Source of the DNA: Streptomyces cucumeris | GTDB lineage: Bacteria > Actinomycetota > Actinomycetes > Streptomycetales > Streptomycetaceae | Direction of reading: 5' to 3' | Length of the DNA: 64,000 bases | Assembly (NCBI RefSeq): GCF_024295805.1 | Contig: NZ_JANCLX010000006.1 | Location: 322,849-386,848 of the forward strand | Shown: in pieces, positions 45,122 to 53,100 of the stretch | Layout of the letters: every line of letters starts with the position of its first letter | How positions within the stretch are numbered: position 1 is the stretch's first letter | Notes under the pieces: model-generated | The model's input: only the letters and a program-made list of their open reading frames with translations | Database searches by the model: none | Told to the model about the DNA's origin: nothing | Program-made: the position numbers and the translations under genes

Positions 45122-46078
45122 TCAGGGGTGGAAACGGCGCCGGTACTCGGCGGGGGCCGCGCCCAGGTCACGGACGAAGGCACGGCGCATGGCCTCGGGT
45201 GTGCCGTAGCCGCAGGCGCGGGACACCTCCTCGATCCCGTCGTCGGTGTCCTCCAGCAGCCGCCGCGCCGCTTCCAGCCGCGTCTGGTCCACATAGCGGC
45301 CGGGCGAGGTGCCGATCTCGTCCCGGAAGGCGCGGGCGAAGTGGCGGGGCGACAGGTTCGCCCGCTCGGCCAGCGCGGTGACGGACAGATCCGCACCCGG
45401 GTGTTCGGCGATGTACTGCTGGATGTCGCGCAGCGGACGGCGCTGGGCGCTCTGCGCCGCGAGCTGGACGCTGAACTGCCGCTGACTGCCGGGGCGGCGG
45501 AGGAAGACCACCAGATAGCGGGCGATGGTGAGGGCCACCTCGCGGCCGAGGTCCTCCTCCACGAGGGCGAGCGCGAGGTCGATACCGCTGGTGACCCCGG
45601 CGGAGGTGGACACCGTCCCGTCGCGGATGAAGATGGGATCGGGGTCCACCTCCACGGCCGGGAACCGCTCCGCCAGCCCCTCGCACAGCGCCCAATGGGT
45701 CGTCACCCGGCGTCCGTCCAGCAGTCCGGCCGCGGCCAGCGCATAGGCGCCGGTGCACACCGACACCAGACGGAGTGCCGCCGGGGCGGTCTCACGCAGC
45801 CACTCGACAACGCCGGGATCCATCGCCCGGGTGCCCTCACCGCCCGGGACGATCAGGGTGTGCGGGGCGGTGGCGCCGCGCAGCGCGAGGTCCGGCACGA
45901 CCGTCAGCCCACTGGAGGTGCGCACCGGTGAGCCGTCGAGGCTGCCGGTCCTGATGTCGTACGCGCCGGGGACCGCCGAGGCCGCGCCCGTGAAGACCTC
46001 CAGCGGGCCGGTGAAATCCAGGCTCTGGACGCCGTCGAAGAGCACGATGAGCACGGTGCACCGTTCCATGGGTTCCAT
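45122..46078 (-). CDS. GlxA-family transcriptional regulator (DJ-1 domain plus AraC helix-turn-helix)
   Basis: A 318-residue regulator. The N-terminal DJ-1/PfpI-like domain (about 1-185) contains LIVLFDGVQSLDFTGPLEVF and retains Cys108 in SVCTGAYALAAAG. The C-terminal AraC domain (about 220-318) has both helix-turn-helix motifs (SVTALAERANLSPRHFARAF and VSRACGYGTPEAMRRAF). ATG at 46078 or 46069 are both possible and neither has a strong ribosome site. It is followed by the stand-alone DJ-1 enzyme, to which its sensor domain is related. It probably controls that gene. Confidence 0.9.
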   Translation of the reverse strand: MEPMERCTVLIVLFDGVQSLDFTGPLEVFTGAASAVPGAYDIRTGSLDGSPVRTSSGLTVVPDLALRGATAPHTLIVPGGEGTRAMDPGVVEWLRETAPAALRLVSVCTGAYALAAAGLLDGRRVTTHWALCEGLAERFPAVEVDPDPIFIRDGTVSTSAGVTSGIDLALALVEEDLGREVALTIARYLVVFLRRPGSQRQFSVQLAAQSAQRRPLRDIQQYIAEHPGADLSVTALAERANLSPRHFARAFRDEIGTSPGRYVDQTRLEAARRLLEDTDDGIEEVSRACGYGTPEAMRRAFVRDLGAAPAEYRRRFHP

Positions 46079-46277
46079 GCTGGCCGCTGGGAACGGTGGC
46101 AGCAATGACGGACTTCCCACCTTTTCTGCCATGCCCGTCGGTGCCCGGCGTCTCATGATCATCGCCACAACGGAGCGCGGACGGCGGCCGCGCGCCCCTT
46201 CCGCACACCCGCTCCACCAGAAGGGGAACGCGCTCCGGGTCCGCGTCCACCCGGCGTCCGGACGCCCGGGGCCCCCG

Positions 46278-46307
46278 TTGACTGCCGCCGTCCGGCCCGA
46301 CCAAGGT
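46278..46307 (+). promoter_or_regulatory. Possible promoter of the STAS-ANTAR-GAF gene
   Basis: TTGACT (5 of 6), an 18-bp spacer, then CAAGGT, which matches the Streptomyces -10 pattern TAGRRT at 4 positions. It ends 56 bp before the ATG at 46364, in the 285-bp divergent gap with the GlxA gene. Confidence 0.35.
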
Positions 46308-46363
46308 AGGGCGAATCCCGGGGCGGCGTCCCCTTGAGAAACCCCAGGGGAGTTGAGGCGGAG

Positions 46364-47575
46364 ATGGACCGGAAACGTGATCCCGAGAGACCGGTGCGCC
46401 CGGACGGCGCCGTGGACCGGCCGGACCATCCGCTGTTCGCCGCGATCCTGCGGGCCGCACTGGAGGGGCGGACCGGGGCGGTCGTCGTGGACCTGTCCCG
46501 GGTGCGTACGGTCACGGCGGACGGTATGCGCGGACTGCTGGACTGCGTGCGCTCGTTACGGACGCTGGGCGGCACGCTGTACCTGGCGGCCGCTCCCGAG
46601 GCCGTCGCACGGCTGCTGCGGCTGACGCTGGTCGGCACCGGGGTGGGGCTGTTCCCCACCGTGACGGAGGCTCAGCGGGCCGCTGCCGCCCCCGGGAGCG
46701 GTACGGCCCCGGGGACGGAGCGGGCGGCGGCCGCGGCCCGGGAGACCGAACTGGAGCGGCTCCGCCGCGAGACCGCGGATCTGCGCGGGAAGCTCCGCTC
46801 GCATCCGCTGATCGCCCAGGCGCAGGGCATCCTGCTGGAGCGCTACCGGCTGGCCGGCCCCGAGACGGCGTTCACCCTTCTGAAGGAGAGCTCACAGGCG
46901 CACAACGTGAAGCTGCGCACCCTGGCGGCGGCGCTCGTGGCCGTACCGCGCCCGGCACCCGGCAGCGCGTGGTGGTTCCCGGGCCGGGTGCGCCGCCCGG
47001 CTCCCCCGCTGCCGCTGCTGCCGGAGATGGACAACGCGGGCGCCAACCGCGGCGCGGTGGTGAAACGGGTCCTGCACCAGGCGCTGGAGACGGTGGGTTC
47101 GGGCATGGGGGACCTCCAACTCGTCGACCCGGCACGGCGGCTGCGGATGGAACAGCACCACGGCTTCGACCAGGAGTTCATCGACTACTTCGCGGTGGTC
47201 GGCGAGGGGGAGACACCCTGCGCCCTGGCGGCCGAGCGGGCCCGTCCCGTGGTGTCGGACATCGCCACCGACCGGGTGTTCTCCGCCGAGGCCCGGGACA
47301 TCGTCCTCGCCACGGGCTCGCGCACCGTGCACAGCTTCCCGATGACCGGCGGTTCGGGCCAGGTCGTCGGGGTGTTCTCCCTGCATGTGACGGAGACCGG
47401 CCGGAGCCTCGCGGCGGGTGAGGAGCGGATCCTCGCCCAGCTCGCCGCGCAGGGGGGCGCCTGGCTGGAGTGGCACGAGCAGACGGTCCTGCGTGACGCC
47501 CTCGAACACCTGCACCAGCGGGCCCGTCGCGACCGCGGTACGCCGTCCGCCGCCTCCGGCCCCCCGCACGGGTGA
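46364..47575 (+). CDS. STAS-ANTAR-GAF regulatory protein with a TTA codon
   Basis: A 403-residue cytoplasmic regulator. A STAS-like domain (about 15-105, VVVDLSRVRTVTADGMRGLL) is followed by a coiled coil and an ANTAR RNA-binding domain (about 125-192, HPLIAQAQGILLERY). A GAF sensor spans about 225-372. ANTAR proteins act as antiterminators by binding paired hexaloop RNA hairpins. STAS domains take part in partner-switching stress signalling. The common actinobacterial order is GAF then ANTAR, so this order is unusual. Residue 65 is encoded by TTA (46556), so translation may need the bldA tRNA. ATG at 46364 is preceded by GGGGAG and GAGGCGGAG. A TTG at 46334 is a less likely start. Confidence 0.88.
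   Translation: MDRKRDPERPVRPDGAVDRPDHPLFAAILRAALEGRTGAVVVDLSRVRTVTADGMRGLLDCVRSLRTLGGTLYLAAAPEAVARLLRLTLVGTGVGLFPTVTEAQRAAAAPGSGTAPGTERAAAAARETELERLRRETADLRGKLRSHPLIAQAQGILLERYRLAGPETAFTLLKESSQAHNVKLRTLAAALVAVPRPAPGSAWWFPGRVRRPAPPLPLLPEMDNAGANRGAVVKRVLHQALETVGSGMGDLQLVDPARRLRMEQHHGFDQEFIDYFAVVGEGETPCALAAERARPVVSDIATDRVFSAEARDIVLATGSRTVHSFPMTGGSGQVVGVFSLHVTETGRSLAAGEERILAQLAAQGGAWLEWHEQTVLRDALEHLHQRARRDRGTPSAASGPPHG
46556..46558 (+). other. In-frame TTA leucine codon (possible bldA control point)
   Basis: Codon 65 of the STAS-ANTAR-GAF gene, in the context TGCGTGCGCTCGTTACGGAC. TTA codons are very rare in Streptomyces and are read by the developmentally controlled bldA tRNA. I saw only one other in-frame TTA in the window, at 54454-54456. 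Confidence 0.85.
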
Positions 47576-47580
47576 GGACG

Positions 47581-47607
47581 GCCTTGACGGGCGGCCCGGC
47601 CGGGTAC
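47581..47607 (+). promoter_or_regulatory. Candidate sigma-B-type stress promoter
   Basis: GCCTT, 16 bp, GGGTAC fits the GNNTN-N14-16-GGGTA(C/T) pattern known for sigma-B-type promoters of Streptomyces. It lies 49 bp before the ATG at 47657. In a GC-rich genome such a match can occur by chance. Confidence 0.35.
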
Positions 47608-47656
47608 CCCTGGCGTGAACGGGTCCCTCGGGGCCCCGGCGTTCAGGAGGACGATC

Positions 47657-48214
47657 ATGGCGGTACCGGCCCTCGCCCGCTCCGGCAGCGCCTCCGCGCC
47701 GCGGATGCTCCAGATCTACCTCAATGACCATCTGGCCGGTGCCACGGCCGGGGTCGGGCTCGCCCGCCGGCTGGTCCGTGACCACCGGCACTCGGCGTAC
47801 AGCGGTGAGCTGACCCGGCTCCGGGCGGAGGTCGCGCGTGACCGCAAGGCCCTGCTGTGGTGCATGGCCGCGCTCGACGTACCGACCCGCCGCTACAAGG
47901 TCTACGGGGCGTGGGCGGGTGAGCGGCTCACCCGGCTGCGGCCCCGGGGCCGCACCCGCCGCCGCTCCGGGCTGAACACCGTGCTGGAACTGGAGGCGAT
48001 GCGGCTGGGGGTGGAGGGCAAGGCGCTGCTGTGGCGCACCCTGCTCGCGGCGGCCGTGCACGACTCCCGTCTGGAGACCGGCCGTCTCGCGGAACTGCTG
48101 GACGCGGCGGGAGGCCAACTGGCCGTCCTGGACTCCCTGCACGCCCGCGCCGTCTCGGCGCTGGTCTCCCACGGCGATGCCCCGGCGCCCCACCCCGAGG
48201 CGGCGTCCGCCTGA
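47657..48214 (+). CDS. Hypothetical protein, predicted helical bundle
   Basis: A 185-residue protein I do not recognise. It has an excellent ribosome site (AGGAGG, 6 bp before ATG). It appears all-helical: an N-terminal helix (LQIYLNDHLAGATAGVGLAR), a middle helical pair rich in Arg and Glu (SGELTRLRAEVARDRKALLW), a basic loop (RLRPRGRTRRRSG) and two more helices. Its spacing is reminiscent of four-helix ferritin-like or DUF892-like stress proteins, but no metal-binding pattern is visible. A candidate sigma-B promoter lies upstream, so a stress role is possible. It follows the STAS-ANTAR-GAF gene by 81 bp. Confidence 0.75.
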   Translation: MAVPALARSGSASAPRMLQIYLNDHLAGATAGVGLARRLVRDHRHSAYSGELTRLRAEVARDRKALLWCMAALDVPTRRYKVYGAWAGERLTRLRPRGRTRRRSGLNTVLELEAMRLGVEGKALLWRTLLAAAVHDSRLETGRLAELLDAAGGQLAVLDSLHARAVSALVSHGDAPAPHPEAASA

Positions 48215-48273
48215 TCCCCCTCCCGCTCTCGGAATCCGGCCCGTGCGCGGACCCGCTCGGCGGCCGTGGCAGG

Positions 48274-48876
48274 ATGCCGAAGGCGGGGGTGACGGGGGTG
48301 ACCGAGGTGAAGAGTGACGGTGCCACACGGCGGTCGGTGATCGCGGTGGCCACGACGGGCCTGGTCGTCGGTATGGCGTTCCTGGCCGAACTCCTGTGGC
48401 TGTGGGGCATGACCCATCCCGCTCCCGAGGCCGACAGTCCCGCCCTCGCCCTCTTCGTACTGCCGCTCTTCGTGCCGTGCGCCTTCCTGCTCGCGCTGGC
48501 CCTCACCGTGGCGCTCGTCCTGCCCTCGCTGTGGTGTGCGCGGCGGGTGGGCGCGCGGATGAGCCGGGAGGACGCGTGGTGGTGGCCACCGCTGCTGGGG
48601 GCCGCCGTGTCCGCCGGTCCCGTGGCGCTGACCGGACTGGCGGCGCTGCCCGCCGGGGCGGTGGCGGCGCCGGAGGTCTATCTGGTGTGGTGGGGGCTGA
48701 TCGCGGCGCTGGTCGTCCCCGGCACACTGCTGGCCCGGCTGGCCCGGCGCCGTGCCGTGGAGGGGCGCCCGCTCAGGGCGGTGCGCACCGTGCTCGGCAG
48801 GGGTATCGGTGCCGTGGTGGTGTCCTTCGTGGCGGTCCTCGGCGGCGCCGCCGCGCTCGCCGCGCTCCTCAACTGA
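48274..48876 (+). CDS. Hypothetical integral membrane protein
   Basis: About 200 residues with four to five hydrophobic helices (VIAVATTGLVVGMAFLAELL, ALFVLPLFVPCAFLLALAL, a GAAVSAGPVALTGLAALPAG helix, VYLVWWGLIAALVVPGTLL and GAVVVSFVAVLGGAAALAAL). No catalytic motif is visible. The start is uncertain: ATG at 48274, or GTG at 48289 or 48307. It converges on the membrane protein at 48895, with only 18 bp between the stops. I cannot assign a family. Confidence 0.65.
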   Translation: MPKAGVTGVTEVKSDGATRRSVIAVATTGLVVGMAFLAELLWLWGMTHPAPEADSPALALFVLPLFVPCAFLLALALTVALVLPSLWCARRVGARMSREDAWWWPPLLGAAVSAGPVALTGLAALPAGAVAAPEVYLVWWGLIAALVVPGTLLARLARRRAVEGRPLRAVRTVLGRGIGAVVVSFVAVLGGAAALAALLN

Positions 48877-48894
48877 GCCCGGCCGCAGGAGGGT

Positions 48895-49878
48895 TCAGGG
48901 TCCGGACCCGGAAGCGGGGGGCGGCACCACGGGCTGCGGGGCCGGTTCGGCGAGCCGCGGAGGGTGGTCGTAGCGCATCGCGACCGGGCTTCCCGCGCCC
49001 TGCCGCCACAACCTGCTGAGCTCGGCGTTGGCCACGCGTTCAGCCGCGCGGTCGTCCGGCAGCGGCAGGTGGAGCGCCGTCAGCAGATCGAAGCGGTGCA
49101 GATCGAAGGCGACCGCCAGCACCTCGCCGTACGCCACCGCCGCGTGCACCGCGGCCGCGTAGGCGGCCCAGCAGATGACGGCCGGGGCCAGTGCCAGCAG
49201 CAGCCACCCGTGCGACCGCCACAGCAGCGCCACCGCGAGGGGAACGACGGCGGCCGCGGTGACACAGAACCGGGCCGCCGCGTCCAGCGCGTCACGACCC
49301 TCGGCCACCGCGGCGCGCATCCGGTCGCTCAGCACCGGCTCCAGCCGGGTCCACACCACCACCGCGTCCAGGCCGTAGAGCCGTCCGGCGCGGCGCTCGG
49401 CCGCCGTGAGCGCGTTGCCGAGCCCGGTGGGACGCAACAGATGGTCCTCCACCGGGAAGCGGCTGCGCTGCCAGGCGCCGCGCTCGCCCTCGCGCTGTAC
49501 GAGGGCGGCGGTCGGCACCGCGTTGCCGTGCGGCCAGCCGAGCGGACCACGGCGCCGCCGCTGCAGCGCCGTGCACCAGGCGGCGGGCCAGGCGAGCCAG
49601 CGCGGCCAGTACCCTTCCAGCCAGCGCACCAGGGAGAGTTGCAGCGGCATGGTGATGACGCCGACGAGGGTCACCCCCAGCACGAGCAGCAGCAGCTCGC
49701 CCGCCTTCAGCCCGGCCGCCGTCCGCCAGGCCCGCTCGAACCGCACCGGATCGGGGGCGCCCGCCCACACCAGCACCAGGACGAACACGGTGCCCGCGGC
49801 GGTGGGGAGGGTCGAGACGAGGAAGAAACGGCCGGAGAGCGCGGGCGACAGGGGCTTCGCCACGCTGTCGAGCTTCAC
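48895..49878 (-). CDS. Hypothetical membrane protein at the end of the conflict-system operon
   Basis: A 327-residue protein not recognised as a known family. Two N-terminal helices (about 18-40 and 60-85) and two more near 205-250 (VTAAAVVPLAVALLWRSHG and LLLALAPAVICWAAYAAAV) flank a large cytoplasmic loop with a basic stretch and LLRPTGLGNALTAAERRAGRLYGLD. The tail is Pro-rich. The start is GTG at 49878, 34 bp after the zinc-ribbon gene. It is the last gene of the six-gene minus-strand operon, and a membrane anchor or pore-like effector role is possible. That role is inferred from context only. Confidence 0.7.
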   Translation of the reverse strand: MKLDSVAKPLSPALSGRFFLVSTLPTAAGTVFVLVLVWAGAPDPVRFERAWRTAAGLKAGELLLLVLGVTLVGVITMPLQLSLVRWLEGYWPRWLAWPAAWCTALQRRRRGPLGWPHGNAVPTAALVQREGERGAWQRSRFPVEDHLLRPTGLGNALTAAERRAGRLYGLDAVVVWTRLEPVLSDRMRAAVAEGRDALDAAARFCVTAAAVVPLAVALLWRSHGWLLLALAPAVICWAAYAAAVHAAVAYGEVLAVAFDLHRFDLLTALHLPLPDDRAAERVANAELSRLWRQGAGSPVAMRYDHPPRLAEPAPQPVVPPPASGSGP

Positions 49879-49912
49879 CGGCGCCCCCGTACCGCACCGC
49901 GTGCCGTCCGGC

Positions 49913-50143
49913 TCATCGCACCCATGTGGTCTCCCCGTGCCCCGGGTCCCTGGCGCACCGGGGCGACTCCCCGGCGTCCATGAACATCATCCTGTTCTCC
50001 TCCCCGCACACCCCGCACCGGAAGAGATAGATCTCGTACTCGGTGGAGCGTCCGGGCAGCGGCAGCAACGGGTCGCCGACACCCGTGACATGTTCGAGGG
50101 GCAGGTCGTCGAAGTCGTCGGGGGTCCGCTGTTCATCCGTCAT
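49913..50143 (-). CDS. Small zinc-ribbon-like protein
   Basis: A 76-residue acidic protein. The C-terminal half has CGVC, then a Cys and a His 20-27 residues later (SPRCARDPGHGE), which could bind a zinc ion. The N-terminal half is acidic (DDFDDLPLEHVTG). The ribosome site GGGAGGA lies 5 bp before ATG. The ATG overlaps the stop of the giant gene (ATGA), so it is co-translated with the conflict-system proteins. Its function is unknown; an adaptor role is possible. Confidence 0.8.
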   Translation of the reverse strand: MTDEQRTPDDFDDLPLEHVTGVGDPLLPLPGRSTEYEIYLFRCGVCGEENRMMFMDAGESPRCARDPGHGETTWVR

Positions 50144-53100
50144 GGTGTCCTCCCGGTGGCGGGCATGAGATAGGGGGCGAGGAGCTCGGCCAGGGCCGGG
50201 TCGTTCAGATAGGTCCTGCGGCCGCCCCCCAGGGGATTTCCGGTCCCCTCGCAGGTGATGTTCCGTGCGATGCCCTCGAACTTCTCGGGCAGCGGGCCGA
50301 AGGACAGCGGATCCAGCCGGCCGTCGAGGTTCACCCAGCTCCGCACCCCCGGCGGCCGCTTTCCCCGGCCGTCCACGGGCGCGGGTTCGAGCCGGGGGAA
50401 GATGGCGTCCAGGCCCATCGGCGTCCCCATCGTCAGCAGGAGTTCGACGGACAGCTCGGGCCGCTCCCACAGCGCCTCGTAGGCGATGACGGAACCCATG
50501 CCGTGCGCGACCAGCACCCGCGGCCGCTGGGCGGCGACCGCTTCCGCGACGGTGTGCCGTGCCGCCTCCCGGCGGGTGTCGTCGGACAGGTAGGTGATGA
50601 ACTCCCGGGTGACGACGGGCAGCCAGTCCGGGATCCCACCGAACCGCCGGCTGAGGGAGTCCATCAGGCCCCGGAGGGAGAACCTGCTCCGGGTGTTCGC
50701 TTCCGGCAGCAGTTGCTGCGCCGCGGCCACGGCGTCCAGGTCGACGCCGTCCGGTTCATCCGGATCCGGTCGCAGCACGGACCGGTAGGGCAGCGTGCGC
50801 AGATCCACGCCGTCCGCGGAGAGGGGAAGACCGGTCTTCAGCAGATGGGGGCCCAGTCCGGCGGTCCACGGGTCCAGTTCGGACGGGTGGAGGAACAGCA
50901 CCCGGGGCACGGGGGCGCAGGGCCGCCCCAGGGGGGTGCCGCGGTCGAGGTGCCAGGCCCGTGGAATCCCCTCGCCGTCCACGGTGACGGCCGCGGGCCG
51001 TCCGTCGGCGCCGGTCATGGCGGTGAACGCCTCGACGGGGCCGAGCCCTTCGGGGGCGAGGTCCTCGACGGCGCCCGGGGCATCCAGCGGGCAGAGGGTC
51101 AGCGCGGACCGGGACCCCAGCACCGCGGCCCGGCCCCCGGCCCACGCCACAAGGCCCAGGTGAGGAAGGAGTTCATCGCGCGGGTGGCCGAAGTGCACCT
51201 GGCGCAGCCGGTCCTCCTCCTCGGGAAAGTAGCAGGACAGCGTAGGGGGGCGCGGACCGGTGAACACCAGGGCGGGCCCGGGCGGCCGGGTCTCGACCGC
51301 CATGGTGAGCGGACCGCCCGGCTGGTGGAACACCGTGGACGGCGCGGACCAGGGGCGCGCCGGGAACGGAGCGCGGGCCGGGTCGGGATCGGCGGTACGC
51401 GCGCTGCGCACATGGTTCGCGACGGCCAGGCTGACCACGCGGTAGCGGGTGATCCCGTGGGCGTCCACGGTGGTGGTGACCAGCCCCCGGACCGGCACCA
51501 GCGCCTCCCGCACCTCGTAGAGGGAGGGCGGCGCGCCCCCGGACGTTCCGCACCGGCGCTGGATGTCGGTGTCCGCCAGTCCCCCGCCCCTGGTGTCCGC
51601 GAGGATCTTCAGCGCGGGCCGGGTCCAGGGGTTTCGGGCGTCGGCGAGCAGCAGTTCCACCACGTCGTTCAGGGCCGTCGGCACTCCGGAGCCGACCCGT
51701 TCGGCCTCGCCGATACCCTCCAGCGGTTCGCCCCTGGAGGCGATGAACCCGGCGAAGGCGCGTGCCGTGACGATCTGTTCCGTGGGGGCGGCCCGCTCGA
51801 CGAGCGTCTCGGCGACCGCGTCGCTGAACGCCCGGCGCACGGGGGCGTCGTCCAGGCGGCGGTAGAAGGGCGCCGAACCGAGCATCTCCTCGCACACATT
51901 GCGCACCGCGCGCCGCCGCATGTCGCGCGTGGCGGTGAGCCGGACGGTGAGTGCGGGCCGGTCGTCCGCGGTCAGCTCCCTGGTGTGCCGCCCCGCGCGG
52001 CAGCCGACGAGCACCCGGCACACCCCGGCGTCGAGCAGGGGCAGCAGCACCTCGCGCACGATGGCCCGGGCATACGGTGTCTCGTCCAGGGCGTCGACCA
52101 CGATGAGCGGCTGGTCCCCGCGGCGGTGGAGCCGCGCCACCACGTCGTCCACACCGCGCGGTCCCTCGTCCGTGGCGCCGAGCCGCGCGGCCAGCAGATG
52201 GATCAGGGCGGTGCTGTGGGCGCCGACCGCCGACACCATGAAGGCCGCCGGGCGGCCGGATTCCTCCCGTACCCACTGCATGAGCGTGGCCAGCAGGGTG
52301 GTCTTACCGCTGGCCTCGGGGCCGAGCACCAGGGCGAGCCGCGGAAAGGTGGCGGGGCCGTCGACCCAGCGGGTCAGGGTCCGGAAGGTCGGCGCGTCCC
52401 GCGGATATCTCCACAGGGTGCGCTCCGCCGCGCTCCGCTCCGGTGACGCCTCATAGCCGGGGTTGGGCAGGAACCCGGTGTGCACACCATCGGTGAACCG
52501 CGGACGCAGCAGCGGCCGCGCGACGGTGGGCTCGTCGGTCAGCAGGTCGATGAGGCCGATCACCTCGTCCAGTGAGATGTACGGCTCGGAGGCCGGCTCT
52601 CTCCGGCCACGGTCCGCCAGCCGTTCCAGGGCGTCGGCGAACGCGTCGGTGAGCCTCCCGGGGCGGATCCCCGGAGCGGGGCCGACGAGGGTGTCGAAGC
52701 CAAGGGCGGCGAACCCGTCCACCGCGGTCCCCTGGCAGGCGTCCACGATCAGCACCCGACGGCCGCCGCCCGGGTCCTGGTGCCGGGTGGCGAGCGGCGC
52801 GTCGGCGCCCGTGGTCCCGTGGCCCGCGATGTGGACGATCAGAGTGTCCGCTTCGGCGAGGCCCGAGGTGACCTCGTCGATCACCCGCCCGTACTCCCCC
52901 TCGGGCGCGTCCGTGGTGACACGGCTGATGCAGCCGAACTCACTGAAGGCCAGGGCGAGTCGGCGGCATCCGGACGCGGTGGCCGGGTCCTCCCGGGTTC
53001 CGTCGGCGAAGCTGAGGAACCAGCGCCGCCCGACGGGTCCGCTCGCCGCCGGAGCCGGTCCCATACCGCCCGGTTCCAGGATCCGGTCGCGCACCACGCC

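Noticed and set aside
45022..45396. N-terminal extension of the DJ-1/PfpI protein with helix-turn-helix-like text.
   Set aside because: It is the frame-shifted shadow of the AraC domain of the upstream regulator, and a GTG with a ribosome site lies at 45021.
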